From Nitrospirota bacterium (lineage in GTDB: Bacteria > Nitrospirota_A > Leptospirillia > Leptospirillales > Leptospirillaceae): 29,062 nt of DNA. The stretch covers positions 1 through 29,062 of the forward strand of contig JAKBTA010000010.1 in the NCBI GenBank assembly GCA_021844645.1, written 5' to 3'. Positions 15,090 to 25,340 of this stretch are shown piece by piece. Numbering within the stretch: the first letter of the stretch is position 1; each line of letters begins with the position of its first letter. Below the pieces are notes generated by a model. The model ran no database searches, was not told the origin of the DNA, and saw only the letters and a program-made list of their open reading frames with translations. Made by a program: the position numbers and the translations under genes.

Positions 15090-16886
15090 TTAACTCCCGG
15101 AAAAAGCACCTTTCTCTCCAGCCAGATCAAGAAGCTTCAGTTTTCCAAGAGGCTCAGACTCTTGCATTCCTACCAGAGCGACGGGTTTCCGGATCTTTTT
15201 TCGAGTCTCATCCCACAAAAACTGCTCGGACAAGGCCCGTTTTCTTAACAAAGGCGACTGAGTTTTGCTTGCACAAAGACTGTTATTGAAAATCCAGCCC
15301 CATGGCTCAATTCCAGCCCGAATCAGATCCGCCTCAAGGGACAAGGCTTCAAGAACAGGCGTGGTCTCAAGAAGACTGACAACAATGATCTTTGTCTTTT
15401 CCGGATCCTGAAGCCGGGCCATTGGAGTCGTTTTTTGGGATTCACCCTTGCTGTAGCGGAGAACTTCCCGATGATAGGCCCCTGTCGCATCGAGCAATAA
15501 AAGCGTATGACCGGTGGGAGCTGTGTCCACCACAACAAATTTTGTATCGGACTCCTCAATCACCCTGGAAAAGGCCTGAAATACCGCAATCTCCTCCGTA
15601 CAGGGCGACCGAAGATCCTCTTCCAGCATCAACAGACCTTCTCTGTCGAGCCCTTTTCCCTTTTCGTCCATCACCAACTGCCTGTATTTTCTGGTCTCCG
15701 ATTCGGGGTCAATCCTGCTGATCGTGAGCCCAGAAGGAGCATCCGGCAATGTTCTCAAAAGGTGTGCGGCAGGATCGGTCGTGGTCAAATGGACCGGGAA
15801 CCCTTTTTCGGAAAGCCCCAGGGCGATCGATGCCGCCATGGTTGTTTTCCCCACACCGCCTTTTCCGACCATCATGACAAGCCCGCGACCATCATCTGAA
15901 AGGGCATCGATCAATGCCGCAAGATCAAGTCCCGAGGCAGAAGGAGACAACTGCTCCTCCCGGGAAGAAATGGCCGGAGACCATTCGACAGGCTCGTCCT
16001 CCGGAGAGAAAAGTGCCCTCAATCGGTCGATTCCCACGATGTTGTATCCCTTAAGAGGCAACCGGTCCACCTTGAATCCTGAAAGAGAAGGCTCCATTTC
16101 TTCCAGGGTCCTGAGCTCCGACTGGTAAACGGCCGAAGCCAACGGATCGTCTTTGACCTCCGACTCCGGCAATAGCCCGTTGATAACAAGATATTCGCTG
16201 GACAATCCGGCCGTCCCGAGCTCTGTTGCCGTTCTCAGGACCTCCAGAAGAGAGGATTTCTGCCCCCTGGCAACAAGAACGAGCCGGGTTTTATCCGGAT
16301 CGGCAAGAATTTTTACAGTCTCCCCGTACTGCTCTTTCTGTTCCTCAAGTCCGGAGAGAGGTCCAAGACAGGAAGCTCCCTGAGGGTTGTCTCTGATAAA
16401 ATTGCTCCAGGCTCCTGGCAGACTCAGCAGTCGGATCGTATGTCCTGTCGGTGCAGTATCGAATAAAACATGATCATACTCGGAGAGGATCTTTCCATCG
16501 GTCAGAAGTTCCGTAAATTCTCCGAAAGCGGCAATTTCCACCATACAGGCACCGGACAACTGCTCCTCGATCCCGCGAACGACATCATCCGGCAAGACCC
16601 CCCTGACCGGCCCCACAACACGTTCCCGGACTTTTCTCGCAGCATCAACCGGATCAATTTCAAGAGCAAAAAGCCCATCAACCCCGTCGATCGGCATAAT
16701 CCGGTTCCCGATTGTCTGCCCGAAAACTTGCCCGATATTGGATGCCGGATCAGTACTGACAAGGAGAACCTTTTTTCCAAGACCAGCCAGATAAACGGAT
16801 GCGGCGCAAGAAAGCGAGGTCTTGCCGACACCCCCTTTTCCCGTGAAGAAAAAAACTTGAGGGGAACCAGTCAGAAAGTTCATCAT
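15090..16886 (-). CDS. arsA: Arsenite efflux pump ATPase
   Basis: ArsA is the cytoplasmic ATPase that energises arsenite efflux through ArsB and receives As(III) from ArsD. The start is ATG 16886, with GGAG nine bases upstream, giving 598 residues; the frame extends to 16928. It has the full two-domain form: P-loops GKGGVGKT at about residues 16-23 and 341-348, and two DTAPTGHT switch motifs. The three allosteric As(III)-binding cysteines of the family are present: Cys114 (SGACMVE), Cys173 (GASCLGP) and Cys429 (RSPCTEE). It is last in the arsR-C-D-A order, 67 bp after arsD. Its usual partner, the ArsB pump, is not in the window. The protein looks intact and functional. Confidence 0.95.
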   Translation of the reverse strand: MMNFLTGSPQVFFFTGKGGVGKTSLSCAASVYLAGLGKKVLLVSTDPASNIGQVFGQTIGNRIMPIDGVDGLFALEIDPVDAARKVRERVVGPVRGVLPDDVVRGIEEQLSGACMVEIAAFGEFTELLTDGKILSEYDHVLFDTAPTGHTIRLLSLPGAWSNFIRDNPQGASCLGPLSGLEEQKEQYGETVKILADPDKTRLVLVARGQKSSLLEVLRTATELGTAGLSSEYLVINGLLPESEVKDDPLASAVYQSELRTLEEMEPSLSGFKVDRLPLKGYNIVGIDRLRALFSPEDEPVEWSPAISSREEQLSPSASGLDLAALIDALSDDGRGLVMMVGKGGVGKTTMAASIALGLSEKGFPVHLTTTDPAAHLLRTLPDAPSGLTISRIDPESETRKYRQLVMDEKGKGLDREGLLMLEEDLRSPCTEEIAVFQAFSRVIEESDTKFVVVDTAPTGHTLLLLDATGAYHREVLRYSKGESQKTTPMARLQDPEKTKIIVVSLLETTPVLEALSLEADLIRAGIEPWGWIFNNSLCASKTQSPLLRKRALSEQFLWDETRKKIRKPVALVGMQESEPLGKLKLLDLAGEKGAFSGS

Positions 16887-16953
16887 GATCTTTCTCTCCT
16901 TTTTGGAATCCTTCCTGAATCTCCCCATGAATAAATTCAGGGGGTTCTATCCG

Positions 16954-17325
16954 TCAACAGCACCCGCTGTCGTCACAACAACCTTTTGTGGAAATTTTTT
17001 TGCTTTCGCCTTCACCTGTTCCAGACACTCCGGCGTACGAAAAAAGTTCGGACCGGGTCGGATATCTTCCGACAAGGGCGATCTCGCCGTCGACCAAAAT
17101 AACCGGAAGGGCGCTTTGACCGGAGCGGGCAAGAAGCCCCTTGACCAGTGGGTTTTCAGCAAATGCCGAAGGATCCTGGGCAAGGTTCAGACGGACAATA
17201 TCGCCACCGCTCTTCTTCAGACTGTCGACATCGGCGGCAAACCCGACAAGAGCGGTGTCTACATCAGGTCCGCAGACACCGGTTGAACAACAAAGTGCGG
17301 GATCATAGACTTCAATCTTTTTCAT
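16954..17325 (-). CDS. arsD: Arsenic metallochaperone
   Basis: ArsD carries As(III) from cytoplasmic thiols to ArsA. The 123-residue protein shows the chaperone motif EVYDPALCCSTGVCGPDVD with Cys12, Cys13 and Cys18, then a thioredoxin-like fold (LPVILVDGEIALVGRYPTR). The C-terminal tail has two vicinal cysteine pairs (KGCCDDSGCC), as in ArsD of enteric plasmid R773. The ATG is preceded by TTGGAGG, seven bases away. It sits between arsC (71 bp upstream) and arsA. A consensus TATAAT lies in the gap upstream and may give an internal start, although no good -35 box is visible. Confidence 0.94.
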   Translation of the reverse strand: MKKIEVYDPALCCSTGVCGPDVDTALVGFAADVDSLKKSGGDIVRLNLAQDPSAFAENPLVKGLLARSGQSALPVILVDGEIALVGRYPTRSELFSYAGVSGTGEGESKKISTKGCCDDSGCC

Positions 17326-17395
17326 TTCAATCCTCCAATTAATATTGAATTATAAAACACGAAAAGACCACATGCCCCCCTCGAGGGCACCCTGA

Positions 17396-17875
17396 TCAGG
17401 GCGTCAGGATGCCAATGCGGTCAAGCTCTTTTTTCAGTAGAAAAGGTGTATCCATCTGCCCCGAATGGAAAAAAGCAAGAAGCGCCTCGATCCGGAAGCG
17501 CAAAATCCGGTACACCTTTTCAAATGCAGCATCAACATCTCTTTCTTCCCCCACCGTCTTTGCCGGATCAAAAACGCCCCAGTGGGAGCGGAGGCCTGGT
17601 TTCAGATAAAGGGGACAGGACTCACCGGCAGCATCATCACAGACACTGATAACAACATCCGGAACTTCGGAAATGTCATCCCAGGATTTACTGAATAAGC
17701 CCTCAACAGGAATCGACTCCCTTTTCAGAAGAGCGATGCTTTTAGGGTGAACAAAGCCTGCGGGGCGGCTTCCGGCACTCATTGCCCGAATGGTCGCAGG
17801 AAACAGCGCATTGAAAGTTGCTTCCGCCAAAATCGAACGGCAGGAGTTTCCCGTGCAGAGGAAGAGGATCTTCAA
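17396..17875 (-). CDS. arsC: Arsenate reductase, low-molecular-weight phosphatase (thioredoxin-coupled) type
   Basis: ArsC reduces arsenate to arsenite, the substrate of the ArsD/ArsA route. The start is TTG 17875, which overlaps the arsR stop (TTGA) and has AAGGA six bases upstream, giving 159 residues; the frame extends upstream to 17923. The N-terminal phosphatase loop is CTGNSCRS, with nucleophile Cys7 and Arg13 in CX5R. The thioredoxin-linked redox pair is Cys79 and Cys87 in SVCDDAAGESCPLY. The later HWGVFDPAKT holds the general-acid Asp. This is the LMW-PTP-like class, not the glutaredoxin-linked class of R773. Translational coupling to arsR is likely. Confidence 0.93.
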   Translation of the reverse strand: MKILFLCTGNSCRSILAEATFNALFPATIRAMSAGSRPAGFVHPKSIALLKRESIPVEGLFSKSWDDISEVPDVVISVCDDAAGESCPLYLKPGLRSHWGVFDPAKTVGEERDVDAAFEKVYRILRFRIEALLAFFHSGQMDTPFLLKKELDRIGILTP

Positions 17876-18255
17876 GAGAAATCCTTTTTTGACTGGCTTC
17901 CGGCCGGCAGCGGAGGAAGACATGAGGGAGTGCCCGACGATTCCTCACGGAAAGAGATGCATTCATCCGGATTTCCCAAACAACACTCCTCCGTCAGGTA
18001 AGAGACCAGATCAAGCATTACCGGAATATTGGCACGATAACGCTGAAACCGCCCCTCCTGCACCACCGTCAGGAGACCTGCCTGGGTCATGGCCTTTAAA
18101 TGGAAAGAGACATTGTTCGCAGGAAGATCAAGAATCTGTGCAATCCGGCCCGACACAACCCCAGCTTTGCCTTCTTTCACCAGTAGACGATAGATATCAA
18201 GCCTTATACCGGAGGAAAGTGATTCAAAAATCTGTGTAGCCAGCTTTTTGTCCAT
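17872..18255 (-). CDS. arsR: Arsenic-responsive repressor, ArsR/SmtB family
   Basis: ArsR represses the ars operon until it binds As(III). The best start is ATG 18255, giving 127 residues; the open frame reaches 18336, but that extension contains the promoter. The winged-helix core includes SGRIAQILDLPANNVSFHLKAM and the wing LLTVVQEGRFQRYRA. The classical CxCxxC site in the recognition helix is absent. Instead there are C-terminal cysteines in TEECCLGNPDEC (Cys91, Cys92, Cys99). This resembles the alternative As(III) site described for Acidithiobacillus ferrooxidans ArsR (Cys95/Cys96/Cys102). No ribosome site precedes the ATG, and the mRNA is predicted to be leaderless. The gene leads arsR-C-D-A. 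Confidence 0.9.
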   Translation of the reverse strand: MDKKLATQIFESLSSGIRLDIYRLLVKEGKAGVVSGRIAQILDLPANNVSFHLKAMTQAGLLTVVQEGRFQRYRANIPVMLDLVSYLTEECCLGNPDECISFREESSGTPSCLPPLPAGSQSKKDFS

Positions 18256-18261
18256 GGGGGA

Positions 18262-18290
18262 ATAATACAATACTACTTGAATCATTGCAA
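18262..18290 (-). promoter_or_regulatory. ars operon promoter, predicted leaderless start
   Basis: On the minus strand TTGCAA (18290-18285) and TATTAT (18267-18262) are 17 bases apart. Only six bases (TCCCCC) separate the -10 from ATG 18255, so transcription should begin at or next to the A of the start codon. CAAT and ATTG arms around the spacer (CAATGATTCAAGTAGTATTG) form a loose dyad where ArsR could sit and block RNA polymerase. Confidence 0.6.
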
Positions 18291-18313
18291 CAATATTTGC
18301 CACTACCAGAAAA

Positions 18314-18348
18314 CAAAAAAACCCGGGAACCAACAAAGCCCCCGGGCA
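18314..18348 (-). terminator. Intrinsic terminator of the two-component/Spy-like operon
   Basis: Minus-strand GCCCGGG and CCCGGG arms with a loop of about 13 bases are followed by TTTTTTT. It lies 24 bp after the Spy-like stop codon and just before the ars promoter, so it insulates the ars operon from upstream readthrough. Confidence 0.85.
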
Positions 18349-18371
18349 ACAGACAGGAAACAGACAGGCGA

Positions 18372-18884
18372 CTACATCTTGTGATGATCCATCATTTCAT
18401 GGTGCATCATCATTCCATGGTGCATCATCATCATCTCCCTCCAAAGCTTCCTGACCTTTTCAAACTGCTCCGGCGTCAGGACCTTGTGGGCGTTTGCGAC
18501 CATCTCAACGTAGCTGTCCATGATCTTCTTCTTGTGGTCAACAATGCGGTTGATATCTTTCTTGACATCAGAGGTGTCGATGTTTTTCTTCATCATCTCG
18601 GACTTGACGTCTTCATGGATAACCTTGATGCGAGCCTTTTCCATGATTGCAACCTTCCGGAATCCCATCCTGAGATGGATCAGTTTTCGGACCTGATCCT
18701 TGGAAAGCCCCAGTTTGTCCTGGTTCATGAGATAGAAGGGAATCGGGGCACCATGCATGATCATGTGCATATGACCGTGACAATGATGCATCATCCCCGC
18801 CTCCGCCTTGGGCGTTCCGGAAAATCCAAAAAGAAAGATAGCCATTGCCATGACAACAACTTTCGACATCTTACCTGGCAGCAT
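18372..18884 (-). CDS. His/Met-rich periplasmic Spy/CpxP/CnrX-like protein
   Basis: The 170-residue protein has a signal peptide (MSKVVVMAMAIFLFGFSG ... AEA), so it should be exported. The mature part is all-helical, with two LTxxQ-type motifs typical of the Spy/CpxP family: LSKDQVRKL near residue 60 and LTPEQFEKVRKL near 145. Both ends are strikingly rich in His and Met (MMHHCHGHMHMIMH after the signal peptide; MMMMHHGMMMHHEMMDHHKM at the C-terminus), suggesting binding of copper, nickel or other soft metals. AAGGAGG lies five bases before the ATG. It follows a response regulator and histidine kinase, 101 bp after the kinase, like cpxP with cpxRA. It may buffer metals or restrain the kinase. 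Confidence 0.87.
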   Translation of the reverse strand: MLPGKMSKVVVMAMAIFLFGFSGTPKAEAGMMHHCHGHMHMIMHGAPIPFYLMNQDKLGLSKDQVRKLIHLRMGFRKVAIMEKARIKVIHEDVKSEMMKKNIDTSDVKKDINRIVDHKKKIMDSYVEMVANAHKVLTPEQFEKVRKLWREMMMMHHGMMMHHEMMDHHKM

Positions 18885-18985
18885 TCAAACCTCCTTGTGA
18901 TTGGACCATTGCGGTGGCTGATACAACAAGACCACCATGACGGAACACAGTATGACCCATAATTGTTGAAGAATGATGGAGTGAA

Positions 18986-20410
18986 TCACTGTGCGGGAAT
19001 CTCGATCTGAAGTTCCGTTCCGTGGAGTGAGGAATCAGCCAGATGCCTGTTCCGGATGGCAATACGACCCTCGTGAACCGATGCTATCGCCGACATGATC
19101 ACCGAACCAAGACCCAGCGAAATTTCAGAGTCAGAGAGATCTGTCTCGCAGGAGAGCTTCCGGGGCCGCCTTTTCCCAAAAAGAACCGCATCCTCCATGG
19201 AGATACCCGAACCATCATCCGCAACCAGGATACGGACCACCCAACTGCCGTTATTTTCCTTTAAAAGGTTAACGCCCACATCAACCCTTGATGTGGCATA
19301 ACGACGGGCGTTCTGAAGAGCATTTCTCATCATACGCTTTAAAAGAACGGGGTCACCTGAAATGATAACAGGTTTTTCCGGACTGTCGAGGAAAAAATGC
19401 ACAGGATGTTTCTCAGAGGTCCCGGACTCTTCCGCCATCCGGATCTCTGACTCCAGAAGAGGTAAAAAATCAACTTTTTCCGATGTTTTTCGATATTTTG
19501 GATCACCCACTTCGGCAATAAAGAAAAGGTCATCGATCATCCTGAGAAAGTACTCGCTTTCGCTTCTGATAATTCGAAGAAATCGATCGCGGTGTTCGGG
19601 AGACATCCTGTCCCCGTAAGCGGCAATCGTGTCAACAGCTGCCTTCAGGCTGGTCATGGGCGTCCTCAGATCATGACCCAGCTCATGAAGAAGCTCCTGT
19701 CTTGATCGATCGGTCTCTTCCACACGAGAAACGAGATCCTCGATCGCCTTGGCCATCCGATTAAAGTCGGTCATGAGACTTCCAAGCTCATCAAGTCTTG
19801 AAATCGGGAATCGTGCCTTCAGATCCCCCCTTTCAAGCCTGCCCAGAAGCTCCTTGGCTTCCATCGATTTTTGACGAAGGTAGACAAAAGTAATCAGAAG
19901 ACCCGCAAAGGCAGATGCTGCCATCGTGGCAAAGAGAAAAAGGGTCCATCCCAAAAATCCCCTGGTGATTGCTCCGGATCGTGGAATCCTGACCAGAAGG
20001 TAGGTCGGACGAGATTCATCCAGTCGAAGGATCATCATGTCGGGCGCCAACTGGAATGAACGGTAGTGTGCCGCTATTCCATGAATGATCCTTGGCTTTG
20101 GCAAAGCATTCCATGGCACGGGAAGAGATCCGGAGGAAGTCCGGGCAATGATTTTTCCGGAATCGTCCACGATCCATACTGGAAGAACCCTGAGTCCAAG
20201 CCGGGTGCGCATTTCTTCAAAGCCTTGAAGTGTCTCCTGGTAAGATCCCCCTTTTTCAATGACACGGGCCATGAACTTGATTGCAGGATTGCGGATAGGA
20301 CCTTCTCCCGACTCGTTCAGCATCCGGATGCTGCCAACAATAATCGCATCAAGGATAAATGAAACGGCCAGACTGACCAAAAAAAGCTTGGCGAGAAGAT
20401 TCTTGTTCAC
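18986..20410 (-). CDS. Envelope sensor histidine kinase (HAMP, HisKA, HATPase), CpxA/EnvZ type
   Basis: A 474-residue inner-membrane kinase. TM1 is residues about 7-28, and a periplasmic sensor domain spans about 30-150. TM2 is about 152-176, followed by a HAMP linker (RLERGDLKARFPISRLDELG). The H-box is LLHELGHDLRTPMTSL with phospho-acceptor His246. The N-box is RMMRNALQNARRYA, the G1 box is VADDGSGIS, and the distal LGLGSVIMSAIASVHEG is the G2-like motif. Its ATG overlaps the response-regulator stop by 4 bp, so the two are translationally coupled. The downstream Spy-like gene suggests envelope or metal stress as the signal. The signal itself is not readable from the sequence. Confidence 0.93.
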   Translation of the reverse strand: MNKNLLAKLFLVSLAVSFILDAIIVGSIRMLNESGEGPIRNPAIKFMARVIEKGGSYQETLQGFEEMRTRLGLRVLPVWIVDDSGKIIARTSSGSLPVPWNALPKPRIIHGIAAHYRSFQLAPDMMILRLDESRPTYLLVRIPRSGAITRGFLGWTLFLFATMAASAFAGLLITFVYLRQKSMEAKELLGRLERGDLKARFPISRLDELGSLMTDFNRMAKAIEDLVSRVEETDRSRQELLHELGHDLRTPMTSLKAAVDTIAAYGDRMSPEHRDRFLRIIRSESEYFLRMIDDLFFIAEVGDPKYRKTSEKVDFLPLLESEIRMAEESGTSEKHPVHFFLDSPEKPVIISGDPVLLKRMMRNALQNARRYATSRVDVGVNLLKENNGSWVVRILVADDGSGISMEDAVLFGKRRPRKLSCETDLSDSEISLGLGSVIMSAIASVHEGRIAIRNRHLADSSLHGTELQIEIPAQ

Positions 20411-21090
20411 AAAGGCTCATCTCCGGCTTCGAGCCGATATCCCACACCATAGATCGGCTGGATCCTGATCCGATTTCCCGCAATCTCCCGGATTTTTTTC
20501 CTGAGGTGGGAAAGATGGGAATCAATTGTCCGGTCGAACATCTCGGCATCATCCGAGAGCGCGTCAAGAATTTCTTCTCTGGTCACAACCTCCCCGCCTC
20601 TTTTCACAAGAAAGGAAAGAATCACATATTCCCTTTTTCCAAGGTGAATGAGCTGGCCGTCAACATGAACAGTCCTGCCGCTCTGGTCAATGGTGATCAT
20701 TCGGTAAGACAGGATATTTTCATGAAGAAGTTTTCGCCCGACGAGACGGTCCATTCTGGCGGTCAGTTCACCAAGACCAAAAGGTTTCCGGATATAATCA
20801 TCCGCACCAAGAGACAACCCCTTGACCACAGAAGGCTCATCCGTTCGAGCGCTGAGCATCAGGATGGGGATCAGACGGTCTTTATCGCGAATAATCCTGC
20901 ACAGATCGAATCCTGAACCATCCGGTAGCTGAACATCAAGAAGAATAAGGTCGAAGATCATATTATCAAACAGGGCAGAAGCCCTTGCAGCGCTTTCGGC
21001 GACTTTAAGGTCATAGCCCCTGTATGGAAGGCTGAGGACAAGAGTCTGGCCGATCATGGGATCATCCTCAACAAGAAGGATCTGCTTCAA
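20407..21090 (-). CDS. OmpR/PhoB-family response regulator (CpxR-like position)
   Basis: A 227-residue regulator. The receiver domain (1-115) has acidic residues Glu8/Asp9/Asp10 (LVEDDP), phospho-acceptor Asp52 (LLDVQLPDG), Ser80 in MLSAR and Lys102 (YIRKPFG). The C-terminal winged-helix effector domain (about 130-225) has LGKREYVILSFLVKRGGEVV, DRTIDSHLSHLRKKI and the wing RIQPIYGVGYRLE. The start is TTG 21090 with GGAG upstream. It is the first gene of the operon and probably controls it and other envelope genes. A perfect 16-bp AT-rich palindrome lies about 10 bp upstream of its start. Confidence 0.94.
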   Translation of the reverse strand: MKQILLVEDDPMIGQTLVLSLPYRGYDLKVAESAARASALFDNMIFDLILLDVQLPDGSGFDLCRIIRDKDRLIPILMLSARTDEPSVVKGLSLGADDYIRKPFGLGELTARMDRLVGRKLLHENILSYRMITIDQSGRTVHVDGQLIHLGKREYVILSFLVKRGGEVVTREEILDALSDDAEMFDRTIDSHLSHLRKKIREIAGNRIRIQPIYGVGYRLEAGDEPL

Positions 21091-21100
21091 AAGCTCTCTC

Positions 21101-21116
21101 CTTTTTTATAAAAAAG
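21101..21116. promoter_or_regulatory. Perfect 16-bp palindrome upstream of the response regulator
   Basis: CTTTTTTATAAAAAAG is perfectly symmetrical and lies just ahead of the TTG start. It also overlaps two copies of AAAGCTCT (near 21089 and 21113, plus strand). It could be an operator, part of the promoter, or a weak terminator/leader hairpin. Confidence 0.35.
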
Positions 21117-21229
21117 CTCTTGCATTTCCGGATGACAACCGGATACCAGGAGATATTCCCGAGGAAGTCCTCATGGAAAACAGGAGAACCTCTTCCCAAC
21201 CCCTTTGAAAGACCAGCACCCAACCCTGG

Positions 21230-22171
21230 TCATAGTTCAACGCTACTTATTTCCCGTAAGTACTTGATATCTTTTAAGGGTGGATTGCCAAACAAGCGGC
21301 TGTATTCCCGGCTGAATTGAGATGGGCTCTCATAACCAACGTAAAGAGCGGCAGTTGCCGCATCAAGATGCTCAGAAAGCATCAGGCGCCTGGCTTCATT
21401 CAATCGAAGTTTTTTTTGGTATTGCAACGGGCTCATGGCAGTCATGACCCGAAAATGTTGATAAAAAGTTGATAAACTCATACCAGCCTGGACGGCCAGA
21501 TCATCAATTTTCACAGGAGATCTGAAATTATTTTTCAACCATTCAACAACCAAGGCGATCTGACGGCTCTGACAATCAGCCGAGGCCATCTGTCTCAGTC
21601 TTCCACCCTGATCTCCCACAAGAAGATGGTAGTAGATTTCCCGCTGGATCATTGGAGCAAGAAACGGGATATCCTTTGGTTCAAGCAGCAGGTCCATCAA
21701 CCGGACAAAAGAAGTGATGAGGGGCAGCGTGACCTCTCCGACACCCATTCCACAACTTGCATGTCCGGAATCCGGAGGTGGAAGCATTCCATCAGCCATC
21801 AGACGGGATATTTCATTTCTGTCGAGTCTTAACACAAGCCCCAGACATGGCTCCTCCCTAGTTGCCTCAATAACCTGGACAAAAGTTGGCAGATCAAGGG
21901 ATGTAATCAAAAAGTGTCGAGAGTTATAATCAAAAGCGTTCTCTCCAAGAAGAACCCTCTTTGCGCCTTGAGCCAGGATACAAATGCTTGGCTCATACAT
22001 ACCAACATCAGGTGACGTTACTTTTTCTCTCCGAAAAAGGCTCAATCCCGGAATTTCTGTTTCAACTCTCCCATCAGAACCAGCTAATTGGGCAATACCC
22101 CTTCCCAGAAAACTGAGATAAAAATTCATACGATTTTCAATAAGATCATAATTAACATTGATTTTTTTCAT
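21230..22171 (-). CDS. AraC-family transcriptional regulator (YqhC-like)
   Basis: This 313-residue regulator has an N-terminal AraC_N-type domain (GLSLFRREKVTSPDVGMYEPSICILAQGAKRVLLGE, residues about 43-78) and a C-terminal double helix-turn-helix. The first helix-turn-helix is KIDDLAVQAGMSLSTFYQHF; the second is AATAALYVGYESPSQFSREYSRLFG (quoted here as a position guide, residues about 265-290). This architecture is that of YqhC, the activator of yqhD and dkgA in E. coli. Here too an alcohol dehydrogenase and an aldo/keto reductase are transcribed divergently from it across a 179-bp gap with repeats. A role in sensing toxic aldehydes is inferred from that context. Confidence 0.9.
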   Translation of the reverse strand: MKKINVNYDLIENRMNFYLSFLGRGIAQLAGSDGRVETEIPGLSLFRREKVTSPDVGMYEPSICILAQGAKRVLLGENAFDYNSRHFLITSLDLPTFVQVIEATREEPCLGLVLRLDRNEISRLMADGMLPPPDSGHASCGMGVGEVTLPLITSFVRLMDLLLEPKDIPFLAPMIQREIYYHLLVGDQGGRLRQMASADCQSRQIALVVEWLKNNFRSPVKIDDLAVQAGMSLSTFYQHFRVMTAMSPLQYQKKLRLNEARRLMLSEHLDAATAALYVGYESPSQFSREYSRLFGNPPLKDIKYLREISSVEL

Positions 22172-22350
22172 TTATGTCTCCCGATCCATCAATCCGGAGT
22201 TACACGCCAAAAAAATTTTATTCACAGGAAAAACAAAAATAGGCAATAAAAAAATAGAATCATTCTACCAGGCAATAGGCCCCTGGAGATATATTAAGTC
22301 CTGATCTTTCACTAAACGATCAAAAAACCAAAGAGGTGGAGGAGGACTAA
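22172..22350. promoter_or_regulatory. Divergent control region of the AraC regulator and the ADH-AKR operon
   Basis: The gap holds several repeats. AGGCAATA occurs at 22241-22248 and 22270-22277, a direct repeat 29 bp apart. Between them is a perfect 13-bp palindrome TAGAATCATTCTA (22255-22267). CCAGG ... CCTGG (22268-22286) and TGATC ... GATCA (22302-22322) are further dyads. AraC-type activators bind direct repeats upstream of promoters, so the AGGCAATA pair is the first candidate. A strong GGAGGAGG precedes the dehydrogenase ATG. A clear sigma-70 pair was not identified. Confidence 0.45.
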
Positions 22351-24490
<2,140 letters not shown>

Positions 24491-24510
<20 letters not shown>

Positions 24511-25015
24511 ACACGTTGAACTGCGGGTCTGGCACGGCATTGGAGCAAGGGATGAGGTTTATTACGGCGAAGATCGAATCCACCAGTTTGTCCGGGCAAT
24601 CGAAAGCTTCCTTTCATCCGATGTCAAAGGCGCCAAAGAGTTTTCCGAAAACGTGTCGGAAGTTGTCGAACACGATCCCTGGTACACGCAAGACAAGCTC
24701 AAACAGAGGTACAATTTGAGAAGCGCTTCGGAGCACCATTTCCGTTTCGAAGAGCATGAACGGTTTCAATCGATTTCGGGGATATCCGTGGCGATGGCTG
24801 AGAGTCCTGAACAGATGCCGAGAATCTTTGTCTGGAATTCTACAGGAGACTTTCTCTTCAGATCGGAGAGGATGAGTTTTTTTCCATGTATGGAACTACA
24901 GACATGCAAGATCAAGCTTTGAGAATTGGAACGATCAATCAAATGTGGGAAAAAGTATCGGATGAATCTATTCTTGGGATTGCCCCAGAAAAACAGGCAC
25001 AAGTTCTCCGATGAT
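24491..25015 (+). pseudogene. Unassigned, probably degraded coding region
   Basis: A plus-strand frame is open from 24491 to 24922 without a good ribosome site. Its middle part looks protein-like (EDRIHQFVRAIESFLSSDV, SENVSEVVEHDPWYTQDK). Near 24840 the protein-like reading appears to pass to another frame that ends at 25015 (LQIGEDEFFSMYGTTDMQDQ, GTINQMWEKVSDESILG). This suggests a frameshifted remnant, perhaps of a mobile element near the IS256 fragment. I recognise no family. The remainder up to the tRNA (25016-25090) shows nothing notable. Confidence 0.3.
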
Positions 25016-25090
25016 AAAAACAGGCATAATGTGGCCAAAGGTCCATTTTATGGTTGTACTCACACAACTATAAAAACTATCCAATTGTGA

Positions 25091-25167
<77 letters not shown>

Positions 25168-25340
25168 AAAAAGGCAAGAAGCACATTCTACATAATAAAT
25201 AGCCGTTTGACCAGATCCCCTTCTTCCGATCTTCTGCTTATCGCCATTTCTGATTTTGCATTTTTCATTGAAAATTCCCTGAACCAAAGTCATAATATAT
25301 TAAACAATAAAATATTATTCTGCTTTTACATTGGCCCGGG

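Noticed and set aside
14836..15093. Plus-strand frame of 85 codons
   Set aside because: The first 25 residues look protein-like but the rest is low-complexity Arg/Pro/Ser-rich; no ribosome site. Kept only as part of the unexplained stretch.
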